Assembly (NCBI GenBank): GCA_016717305.1
Contig: JADKFY010000009.1
Span: 1-14,854 of the forward strand
DNA: 14,854 bases
Direction: 5' to 3'
DNA from: Flavobacteriales bacterium
GTDB lineage: Bacteria > Bacteroidota > Bacteroidia > Flavobacteriales_F > PHOS-HE28
Made by a program: the position numbers and the translations under genes. Shown piece after piece: positions 8,028 to 14,854 of this stretch. The first letter of the stretch is position 1, and every line of letters starts with the position of its first letter. The notes below the pieces were generated by a model, which searched no databases, had not been told where the DNA came from, and worked only from the letters and a program-made list of their open reading frames with translations.

Positions 8028-9179
8028 TTATGAAGATTTCCAGCCATCAACCCTTGCCCGCGTGTTCTTTCCCTTCTTCGATCTTTTCATCCACTTCCAC
8101 CTCTTCTTGCTGTCCAGCTCTTCCGTGTTATCGCCGTTGTCCTTCAACGGGCGATACTCCAACGCGATGTACATGGGGTAGTGGTCGGAGCCGAATGCGG
8201 GTAAGCGGATGAGGTCCAGCAGCGCGAGGTCGGTGCTGTGGAAGATGTGGTCCAACGGCCAACGGAAGAACGGGATCTTGGCGTGGAAGGTGTTGTAGAA
8301 TCCACGTCCACGGCGCGGATCGAGCAGGCCGCTGGTCTTGCGGAAGAGATCCGAAGTGGTGGACCACGCCACGTCGTTCAAGTCGCCGGCAACGATGGTG
8401 GTGCAGGGTGCCTCTTCGATCTCGCGGGCCACGAGCAGCAATTCCGCATCGCGCTCTTTCGCCGTGGAATTCTCTCCGGGTGCTGGCGGCCGTGGGTGCA
8501 GGCCATGCACCAACACCTTGGCACCAGAGGGCAAGGTGATGGTGGTGCGGATGGAAGGCACATCGTCCTCCACCAAGTAGCGCACCTCGGTGTTGGTAAG
8601 CGGGAACCGGGAGAACAGGTGCATGCCGTACAAATTGTCCAACGGCACCTTGATCGTATGCGGGCGTGTGCGCTCCAGTGGTTCCAACGCAGCTTCCCAC
8701 CACGCATCGGATTCCAAGGTCAACACCAGGTCGGGGTCATGCTGCTCCACGATCCGCAGGAAGGCGGCTGCATCGCGGTTCGGGCCCAGCACATTGGCCG
8801 CGATCAACGCGAACCGATCGGCCTTGGATCTTGGGTGCGCGCGTTTCGACATCACCGGCGCAAGCGGTGTGTAGGGGAATACCTTGTGGGATTGGTACAC
8901 CAAGCAAATGAACAGCACACCAAGGGCGCTCCACTCCATTCCATTCAGTGGCCCGCTCACGGCAAATAGCACGATGGCGACAACTCCCAACACAATGCCT
9001 TGTGCGCGCGGCAGATCGAACATGCGGACCCACCACCGCTGCTTGTTCAACAACGAAGCCACCGTCATAAGAACAACAAGCACGAGCAGGACCCAACCGA
9101 ACGTTCGCATGGGCCAAAGGTGCAACAAGTTGGGATCGATCGTGCGCAGTATATGCAAGGCGCGATCGATGGTCCTCAC
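8028..9179 (-). CDS. Membrane-anchored endonuclease/exonuclease/phosphatase family protein
   Basis: An intact 383-residue protein. The N-terminal 105 residues hold three hydrophobic segments (about 26-44, 61-76 and 83-96), followed by the soluble EEP (DNase I-like) domain, probably facing the periplasm. Active-site motifs are in order: IAANVLGPN (Asn129), LTLES (Glu156), VHGLHPRPP (His228), AGDLNDVAWS (Asp266, Asn268), PLDHIF (Asp310, His311) and GSDHYPM (Asp332, His333). These are the residues that bind Mg2+ and the phosphodiester in this superfamily, so the enzyme is probably active; whether it cuts nucleic acid, phospholipid or another phosphodiester cannot be told. The C-terminus is highly basic (KKRWKWMKRSKKGKNTRARV). 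The start as listed is GTG at 9179; an ATG at codon 24 (9110) is an alternative and leaves the first helix intact. No frame breaks were seen over 1.15 kb. Confidence 0.88.
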   Translation of the reverse strand: MRTIDRALHILRTIDPNLLHLWPMRTFGWVLLVLVVLMTVASLLNKQRWWVRMFDLPRAQGIVLGVVAIVLFAVSGPLNGMEWSALGVLFICLVYQSHKVFPYTPLAPVMSKRAHPRSKADRFALIAANVLGPNRDAAAFLRIVEQHDPDLVLTLESDAWWEAALEPLERTRPHTIKVPLDNLYGMHLFSRFPLTNTEVRYLVEDDVPSIRTTITLPSGAKVLVHGLHPRPPAPGENSTAKERDAELLLVAREIEEAPCTTIVAGDLNDVAWSTTSDLFRKTSGLLDPRRGRGFYNTFHAKIPFFRWPLDHIFHSTDLALLDLIRLPAFGSDHYPMYIALEYRPLKDNGDNTEELDSKKRWKWMKRSKKGKNTRARVDGWKSS

Positions 9180-9299
9180 TTCAACTTGAAGGTGCGGATC
9201 TTGTGACCCGATCTAGAACAGGTTTACAGTTTTTGGAAGGAATTAATAGAACGGATCTCGCTGTAGTCCGGTCTCAAAGCCGCAGGGTCCCGAAGACGG

Positions 9300-9346
9300 A
9301 AACCTTGCGGAGGTTTAATAAGGCCGCCCCCAGCGAGGACGGCCTT
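9300..9346 (-). terminator. Terminator after fibre-like gene A
   Basis: Arms AAGGCCG (9320-9326) and CGGCCTT (9340-9346) form a 7-bp stem followed by TTATTAAA on the minus strand and by TTTT on the plus strand, so it could work in both directions. It lies 24 bp beyond the stop of the minus-strand T9SS gene. A second small hairpin, AAACCT/AGGTTT with a 5-nt loop (9300-9316), follows directly. The rest of the 9180-9369 spacer holds nothing else I recognise. Confidence 0.65.
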
Positions 9347-9369
9347 TTCAATGATCCTAATTTCCGTGT

Positions 9370-11524
9370 TCACTTCACCTTCACCGCACGCTTTACCACC
9401 ACGGCACCGTCCAACATGTAGGTGCAGAAGTAGGTGCCCGCTGCCAAGTCGGTGGTGTTCCAACTGTAGTTGTGCGGGCCTTCTTGGGCCATTTCCTCAC
9501 GCAAGGTGGCCAAGTGCTTGCCATCGTTGTTGCTCACCGTAAGGCTCACTTTGCCTGCTTTTGGCACGTAGTACTCCAACCGGGTAAGCTCTGCCACTGG
9601 GTTGGGAATGATCGTAAGCGTTGCTCTTGGAGCATGCCATCTGTATGGGTTGCACTATGATCGCCATTTTCTGGGGCCATGCCGCCGGGTGCTGAGCAAC
9701 AGTTGTTGATCTGGTCTTGGAGATCGGCAATAAGGGCTTGTTGCTCCTTAACGGCTGCTACCAGAAAAGGGATCACCATATTGGTGTTCACGATCTTACT
9801 GGCCACGGCAGGATAGATCTCCTGGCCCATTGAATCCATTTGCGCTTGGAAGGTTAGGTCCTTGACCGCCTCAGGGATCACTTGCTCCAATTCTTGCGCC
9901 AAGAAACCGTATTGCGGCCCGGACGACAAGCCCACCTGGGGAGGGCATCTGCTCTGAAGTTGTAGGATTTGGGGTTCAGTTGAGCGATCACGGCCGATGC
10001 ATTTGAAAGCTCCGCTATGTTCTCCTTGAGGTTTTCATCTGAAGGGGTCCAAATACTCCCAGGGACAACGGCAATTCCTGTTACTTGCAGATCACCTCGA
10101 AAATAACCTGCCCAATCCGTACCCAATGGATTACTGCTTTGGATCTCCGTTGTACCGAAAACGCCGTAATTGCCATTGAGTGGAGGTAGGATGGGTAAAA
10201 CATGTTGTGCACCATAGATCCCAGCATTTACGGCTGCACTACTTAACGCAGCGCCAGCGACACCGTACGCAAGACCATTCGTTGCACCATTGTGAACCAC
10301 AGCGTTCACCCCTGAGGCATAAAGACTTACACCGAAGGACTGAAAATCCCCTGCATACTCCACATTGCTAGTTCCATACGTCAAGCCTTGGACACCCCGT
10401 ATGCTTGACCCAGACCCAGCGCCGGTTGCTGCCACGAGCACTCCATAAGCAGAGCCTGAATTACTCACTGTTACATCCACGGCAGTTGCAAACCCATTGT
10501 TCGCCGTAGCCACGGTCAGCTTGCCAGGTGCAGCACCACCCCCCACGTTCGATCCGATCAACACGGCATCCGTAGCATCCGGGCAATCGTCATTGTTCGG
10601 GCCAAAGGCCGTCGAAACGTTGTTGTTCGCAGTAGGATTCACCGTCCAATCGCAATCGGGAGCCGTATTAATGGTCTTCCATTTCACCACACCGCGTTCA
10701 AGAGGATCAGTAGTGTCATCCACGACCATCACTTTGTATTCGTTGTCGGTCTCTGGATCATCGGGCAATTGGCGAATACGAACCCGGCCGTCAAGCACAT
10801 CGAGCCGTTCGGTGGGGTCGCCTATAGCTGAAGGTGCGAAATTGCCAACACCAACATTCACATCGAAATTAGTACGGGGCCAAAAACGCATGGCCTCCAA
10901 ACCGTCAGTTGTGGCAGCTCCTTTCGTGGCTGACGGATCGTATTTCGTGGTGAATATGAACTTCATACGGTCTGTTCCGTATTGACTTGGGGCGGGGTTG
11001 TCGCTCCATTGCAGAACGAAATCGGTGTGGTCATTCTCCATGTATTTATGGCCGACGTAGCTCTGGTCACTGTTGCCTGTGAGGGTGAGACCATTACGCT
11101 GCCATGGCCGATAGCCGTGCTCTTGTGCGTAAACAACCGGGTTGACAAAACCCGTCTGGTCATCGATCAAGTGGAGTCTAGTGAAAGGAGCACGGCTTAG
11201 CACATTGACGAACGCATCCGGTTGGCCGCTCAATAACAGGAAGCCGTCGCGATTCACATTGGGGAACGGATTGCCTGGGCCCATTGGTGTGTTCACGTTC
11301 GGACTCAACCGCATACGTTGTGTTGCTTTGGTGTACCACTCGATCGGCTGGTTCAGATCATGCCGAACCTGCAAGGGAAAGTTGTTGGGACCGATGTTGT
11401 CCCAACCGAGAAAGTCGGTGGCAGTACCCGCATTGCCAAGCACCGTGACTTGACCCTGTGCTTGGCTTGCGCCAAGCACCAACGCACCCCATACAAGGTG
11501 CCTGAAACTTGTTGTTGTAAACAT
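9370..11524 (-). CDS. Fibre-like protein with S74 chaperone and T9SS sorting domain (copy A)
   Basis: The reconstructed protein is about 717 residues. A signal peptide is at 1-25 (MFTTTSFRHLVWGALVLGAS then QAQGQ). An N-terminal region (about 25-270) has blocks such as DNIGPNNFPLQVRHDLNQPI and SYVGHKYMENDHTDFVLQWS, shared with copy B. A low-complexity glycine/alanine/serine region with GVFG/GVxG repeats (about 320-480) suggests a trimeric beta-helix. The intramolecular chaperone (Peptidase_S74) starts at SDENLKENI (about 495) and includes YGFLAQELEQVIPEAV; a short coiled coil follows (IPFLVAAVKEQQALIADLQ). The last 80 residues are a T9SS type A sorting domain (TLTIIPNPVAELTRLEYYVP, ending VVVKRAVKVK). 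Two frame breaks are visible: one C missing from a C run at 9938-9941 and one base missing near 9625. The start is fixed by the signal peptide; the frame is open upstream to 11701 but that part is a shadow of the preceding gene. Confidence 0.88.
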
Positions 11525-11556
11525 GTCCTTTCGTGTTTCTGGTTGATCGAAAGGAC
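11525..11556 (-). promoter_or_regulatory. Start-codon hairpin of fibre-like gene A
   Basis: Read on the minus strand, a 9-bp perfect stem, GTCCTTTCG (11556-11548) and CGAAAGGAC (11533-11525), ends directly at the ATG (11524). The 3' arm contains GAAAGGA, the only Shine-Dalgarno-like sequence before this start, and the 5' arm contains its complement TCCTTTC. The loop is 14 nt. The same structure precedes the copy B gene. Between the hairpin and the previous stop, a further small hairpin (CCCTGC/GCAGGG, 11570-11588) is present only in copy A. Confidence 0.6.
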
Positions 11557-11594
11557 CGGAACAATCTTGCCCTGCGTTTACAGCAGGGTGCCTC

Positions 11595-12614
11595 CTACTC
11601 CGCCAAAACGAACTTGTGTACTTCCGTGCGCCCATTCCACTCCAAGCGCAGCACATACGTGCCCCGCGCCCATGCCCCAACGGGCAACACCCAACGGTCA
11701 CTTCCTACCACGCCCTGCCAGATCACGCGCCCCACGGCATCCATGGCCACCAGCCGTGCGCCGCTCCGCCCGCCCACCACCAACAGGTCGTGTGCAGGGT
11801 TGGGGAACAACACCGGGCCAACCGCTAATTCCTCGCCCACGCTCTGCCCTAGATCGCAGCCCATCGGGTTGGGCGATACGCAAACCGCATCGATCAAGGT
11901 GTACCCTCGCGGATACCATGGGAACACCGAATTCGGATTGGCGAAGTGCAGCGTGTCGGTAAGCGCATTGCTGAAGAAGTTGCCGATCATCAGGTACTGG
12001 TAGGCGCTATCTGCCATAAAGCTGCCGCTCACCAAGGTCCAGCCCACCGTATCGGTCAACACCTGTGAGTAAATCACATGGGCATCGTTCAGCGGTGCTG
12101 GGTAAGGATCTCCTTGGTACCAATGCCGCTCGTAAGTGGTGAAAAGCAAACCCACCTTGTCGTTAGCCAACCAGATCTGCGGGTATTGCGCATTTCCCCC
12201 AAAGGCCGCATTCGCCCGGAAGCTGCAATAGTAGGTTTGTCCCACCACCATGGGTTCCAACAAAGGAGCCATGATCCATTCGCGGTACCAATTCGGGCCG
12301 TGATAGGTATACAGCCCAGCGTATGAATTCCCTTCGATCGGTTCCTGAAAGGGTGAAAAAATTCAAAGGCAGCCCAAGTGCATTGTCATAAGGGAGACAG
12401 CTTTGCAAGTGATCGGCGTACCATTGGCGCTGTGCCAGGCGCTCGGGCCTTCAAAACCAAACCCCATTGTGGAGCAGGTGTCCGCCTCCTCGAAGCCTGC
12501 ATTGGGCACCAAATTCTGGCTGTGGGCATAAGGAAGTGAACCGACCCAGCACACCAGCACTGCGGCATGCCACCAAAGGCGTAGGCAAAGCTGGTATGGA
12601 GCAGGGCGTTTCAT
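11595..12614 (-). CDS. Secreted jelly-roll-like T9SS protein (copy A)
   Basis: The reconstructed protein is about 340 residues. It has a signal peptide (MKRPAPYQLCLRLWWHAAVL, ending SLPYAHSQ), then an N-terminal module beginning NLVPNAGFEEADTC. That module continues with DHLQSCLPYDNALGLPLNFF, EGNSYAGLYTYHGPNWYREW, VGQTYYCSFRANAAFG and DTVGWTLVSGSFMADSAYQY, ending LIDAVCVSPNP. This is a common Bacteroidota extracellular module resembling carbohydrate-binding jelly rolls; ligand unknown. A T9SS sorting domain follows (VGPVLFPNPAHDLLVVGG, ending GTYVLRLEWNG and VHKFVLAE). Two frame breaks were found: one near 12416, where one G appears lost in GTACGCCGATCAC, and one near 12352, where the frame moves within CACCCTTTCAG. 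The remaining 225 codons are open. The stop lies 70 bp before the fibre-like gene, so the two are probably co-transcribed. The same gene order recurs in copy B. Confidence 0.85.
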
Positions 12615-12690
12615 GCCGAAAATTCAAGTTCGTATGGCCTCCGGCGCTTGGCCGTGAGGCATCGTTCCGGTCCTTCATCCGCTCGTTCTA

Positions 12691-12752
12691 ATGCTTTGGT
12701 CCGTCGCGGGTTCCGGCAAAGCATCCAGGTTGCTGCTGATGGTGCAGCAGCA
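12691..12752. other. Two intergenic hairpins between cassette copies
   Basis: ATGCTTTG (12691-12698) and CAAAGCAT (12717-12724) are perfect 8-bp arms with an 18-nt loop. TGCTGCTG (12731-12738) and CAGCAGCA (12745-12752) are perfect 8-bp arms with a 6-nt loop. On the minus strand they lie 77-140 bp before the start of jelly-roll gene A, so they could sit in its leader or promoter region. I found no TAnnTTTG box here. Confidence 0.45.
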
Positions 12753-12830
12753 CGGTTGTGGTGGTGCGATACCTGCACGTTACTCTGTTTCGTTACCTAT
12801 ACCAGTGGGTTGGTGGGACATGAGTGACCA

Positions 12831-12858
12831 AGGCCCTGGTGTTAGCGCACCGGGGCTT
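12831..12858. terminator. Terminator-like hairpin between cassette copies
   Basis: Arms AGGCCCTGGTG (12831-12841) and CACCGGGGCTT (12848-12858) pair over 11 positions with two G-T pairs; the loop is TTAGCG. CTTTATTAAA follows on the plus strand. It lies between the end of cassette B and the start of cassette A, where a terminator is expected, although the T-rich side faces the plus strand. Confidence 0.45.
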
Positions 12859-12909
12859 CTTTATTAAAGAGCAAGCCACATGGGCCTACCTTGCTGACTT
12901 GCATAATGT

Positions 12910-12981
12910 CTGGACCGCTGGACCGCTGGACCGCTGGACCGCTGGGCCGCTGGGCCGCTGGGCCGTTGGACCGTTGAGCCG
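12910..12981. repeat. Array of nine 8-bp repeats
   Basis: Nine units of CTGGACCG and variants follow each other without spacers. Units 1-4 are CTGGACCG, 5-7 are CTGGGCCG, 8 is TTGGACCG and 9 is TTGAGCCG. The graded change along the array suggests expansion from the left end. An 8-bp unit shifts the reading frame with each copy gained or lost, unless three change together. The array lies between the two cassette copies. Confidence 0.92.
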
Positions 12982-13051
12982 CTGCCTGTCTACCGTAGGC
13001 AGCGACCGCTGCGAGCGATCGAAGACCGAAGGGAGATGGGATAGGGTCTTC
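12981..13051. other. Hairpin cluster adjoining the octamer array
   Basis: Directly after the array, GCTGCCT (12981-12987) pairs with AGGCAGC (12997-13003) across a 9-nt loop. Further on, GAAGACC (13021-13027) pairs with GGTCTTC (13045-13051). With the array this makes a compact structured block of about 140 bp. From memory, repeat-plus-hairpin blocks of this style occur between genes in several Bacteroidota genomes. The remaining bases to 13150 hold nothing recognised. Confidence 0.45.
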
Positions 13052-13159
13052 ATGGTGCTGTAAGGTACAGGGGATAAAACGCCGTTTTGATACCGGTGGT
13101 TGAAAAATAATAACGCAGGGTATACATCACACATATAGTCTACTGTGCAGGTCACAAAC

Positions 13160-13878
13160 ACGCCCCTTCCATCCAGCACGTCAACCGCTCCGTCGGCGAC
13201 ACCAAGCTACCCAACGCTACCGTGGCGGCGACAAAATCACCCAGGCCGATGAAGCCTTGTGGATGCAGCTGCATGGTCGCGGCCGAACAAGCTGTTCGCG
13301 CCGCTGAAGCCGTCGGTACGAAGTTGCTTGCGAAGATGAACCGCATCAGGTCGGGACCTTGTGTTTCATTGCCGTTATCGGCCCATTGGAAGACCCACAT
13401 CGGTAGGGTCGTTGAACCCTAGGCCGTACTTGTGACCGATATACATGTGGTCGCCATGCCCGGTCATGGTCACCCCGTTGTGCATCCAATCCCGGAAGCC
13501 GAATTCAACGGCATTGCCCTGTGATACGGTCGTGAAGATGCAACCGCGTCCATGGGCGGATAGGCGCCGCGTTGTTGAATCAGCGCGTTCTGACCCAGAC
13601 CCATGAAACCGTCCGTTGGCACAGTGAACCCATTGATCGGCGAGGTCTGCGTAGGGTTCAACCGCATCCGCTGGATCGCGTTCGTGTAGAAGTCGATCGG
13701 CTGGTTTGAATCAGTACCGAACCTGCAAGGAAAGTTGTTGGGACCGATGTTGTCCCAACCGAGAAAAGTCGGTAGCGATACCCGAATTACCTAGCACCGA
13801 GGTTTGACCCTGTGCATGGCTCGCGCCCAGCACTAAAGCACCCCAAATAAGGTGCCTGAAACTTGTTGTTGTAAACAT
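13160..13878 (-). pseudogene. Truncated fibre-like protein (copy B)
   Basis: This is a paralogue of the fibre-like gene at 9370-11524. The signal peptide is nearly identical (MFTTTSFRHLIWGALVLGAS, HAQGQ), and DNIGPNNFPLQVR, NQPIDFYTNAIQRMRLNPTQ, DHMYIGHKYGLGFNDPTDV and LMRFIFASNFVPTASA follow in the same order as in copy A. Similarity ends at ERL-VLDGR (about 13160), which in copy A lies about one third of the way along. The glycine-rich region, S74 chaperone and T9SS domain are all absent, so no sorting signal remains. Indels relative to copy A are visible in homopolymers: one extra T near 13766 and one base lost near 13731, plus one extra base near 13714. The last open frame runs on from 13179 into the octamer repeats and stops at 12886. 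Either a real deletion relic or a shortened paralogue. Confidence 0.75.
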
Positions 13879-13880
13879 GG

Positions 13881-13909
13881 CCTTTCGTGTTTTAGTATTC
13901 ACCGAAAGG
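13881..13909 (-). promoter_or_regulatory. Start-codon hairpin of fibre-like gene B
   Basis: On the minus strand, arms CCTTTCG (13909-13903) and CGAAAGG (13887-13881) form a perfect 7-bp stem around a 15-nt loop, ending 2 nt before the ATG (13878). The stem and the loop's end AACA match copy A, while the rest of the loop and the two bases next to the ATG differ. As in copy A, the AAAGG that could pair with 16S rRNA lies in the 3' arm. Confidence 0.5.
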
Positions 13910-13924
13910 ACCGGAACGATGCAC

Positions 13925-14854
13925 TTACTCCGCCAAAACGAACTTGTGTACTTCCACGCGCCCTGCTTGCTCCATGCGCAACACATACGCGCCACGCGCC
14001 CATGCGCCTACCTGCAACACCCACGGATCACCACCCACCCTGCCCTGCCAGACGGACCGGCCCACCGCATCCATCACCTGCAATCGTGCTCCACTTCTCC
14101 CGGCCACGACCGCCTGGTCTTTCGCCGGGTTCGGGAAAAAGGCAGGACCTTCACCAGAAATATCACCTCCCCTTGCCCCAGCACACAACCCACCGGGTTG
14201 GGCGATGCCACCGCATCGATCGAGCTATAACCTCCCTTGGTGACCATGCCAAGGGAACACCCAGTTCGGATGCAAAGTGCATCGTGTCTGTAAAGCGCAT
14301 TGCTGAAGAAATTGCCGGTCGTCAGGTACTGGTAAGCACTATCGGCCACAAGCTGCCGCTCACAAGGCGTCAACCAACGGTATCGGTCAGCACTTCCGGG
14401 CAAAAAAGCACGTGCGCTTGGTTCAACGCTGCCGGGTAGGGATATCCCGCTAACCAATGACGGTCGTAGGTAGTGAAAAGAATGCCCCACATTGTTGTTG
14501 GCTAGCCAAATGGTCAGGTACTTGCGCATTACCCCAAATGCTGCATTGACCCTGAAGCTGCAGTAGTAGGTCTGCCCTACACCATCGGTTCACACCAAAG
14601 GGCACCATGACCCATTCCGCTGCTCTGACCACTTCGGTCTACGTAGGTGAACAACCCGACACATGGTTCCCTTCGAACGGTTGCTGGTACGTAAGGTGTT
14701 CATGGGCAAACCATTGATGGCTCCATACGCTGGTAAGCACGCAGGTGATCGAAGGTGAGGTAGGCACTGTACCAGTGGTTTCGGACCCGCCCGGGGCGAG
14801 GAGATGTCCGAGGCCCAAAAGCATGAGTCCGTCTCTTAGAAAACCACATTGGGC
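13925..14854 (-). pseudogene. Secreted jelly-roll-like T9SS protein (copy B), 5' end outside window, frameshifted
   Basis: A paralogue of 11595-12614. The C-terminus is intact: GEGPAFFPNPAKDQAVVAGR, GAYVLRMEQAG and VEVHKFVLAE, with TAA at 13925-13927, a T9SS sorting domain. Upstream, matching blocks occur in changing frames: ADSAYQYLTTGNFFSNAL, LTIWLANNNVG, QTYYCSFR near 14560, and PNVVF then ETDSCFWASD at the window edge, which correspond to PNAGFEEADTC of copy A. Only about 35 codons, including the signal peptide, should lie beyond 14854. At least six frame breaks are needed, more than in copy A. The stop is 46 bp from the fibre-like gene B start, keeping the two-gene layout. Whether this copy is decaying or just badly sequenced cannot be decided here. 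Confidence 0.75.

Noticed and set aside
8238..8969. 243-codon plus-strand open frame
   Set aside because: Antisense shadow of the intact phosphatase-family gene on the minus strand, with no domain of its own.
11525..11701. Upstream extension of the fibre-like gene to 11701
   Set aside because: The added residues overlap the coding 3' end of the jelly-roll gene and precede a clear signal peptide at 11524.

Overview
The window looks like chromosomal DNA from a member of the Bacteroidota, probably Flavobacteriales, with roughly balanced G+C. The evidence is two pairs of secreted proteins ending in type IX secretion (T9SS) sorting domains, lipoproteins with typical Bacteroidota signal peptides (for example one ending LLSSCKKD), a Bacteroidota-type LpxH-like phosphoesterase and a UlaG-like metallo-hydrolase. 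No rRNA, tRNA, CRISPR array or transposase was recognised.

Layout. 1-2640: no gene can be assigned. 2696-2812: the first 39 codons of a small membrane protein, then loss of similarity. 2933-3341 (-): STAS-like protein of the DUF7793 type, divergent from an OsmC peroxidase (3463-3870, +), which overlaps by ATGA a Fer4_19/CDGSH iron-sulfur protein (3867-4275, +). 4367-5123 (-): lipoprotein of unknown function. 5212-6007 (-): MBL-fold lipoprotein. 6109-6672 (+): lamin-tail-domain lipoprotein. 6769-7650 (+): LpxH-like phosphoesterase, followed by an orphan C-terminal piece of an Omp85-type barrel (7731-7871). 8028-9179 (-): intact membrane-anchored endonuclease/exonuclease/phosphatase-family protein. 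9370-14854 (-): two head-to-tail copies of a two-gene cassette. Each copy has a secreted jelly-roll-like T9SS protein and then a fibre-like protein. The left copy (A) is complete and its fibre protein carries an S74 intramolecular chaperone plus a T9SS domain. The right copy (B) is damaged: its fibre gene loses similarity at about 13160 and its first gene runs off the window. A 72-bp array of 8-bp repeats and several hairpins lie between the copies.

Most genes contain single- or double-base frame breaks, many in short homopolymers, while the protein signature continues in the next frame. I read these mainly as consensus (long-read) errors, but they are patchy: OsmC and the phosphatase-family gene are clean, whereas the Fe-S, STAS-like and lamin-tail genes have three to five each. 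Coordinates given for broken genes are for the reconstructed gene, not for one open frame.

The genes do not form one pathway. OsmC plus the Fe-S protein suggests a small redox/stress operon. LpxH belongs to lipid A synthesis. The duplicated cassette is the best candidate for an undescribed system: paired T9SS surface proteins whose second gene starts right behind a hairpin conserved in both copies.
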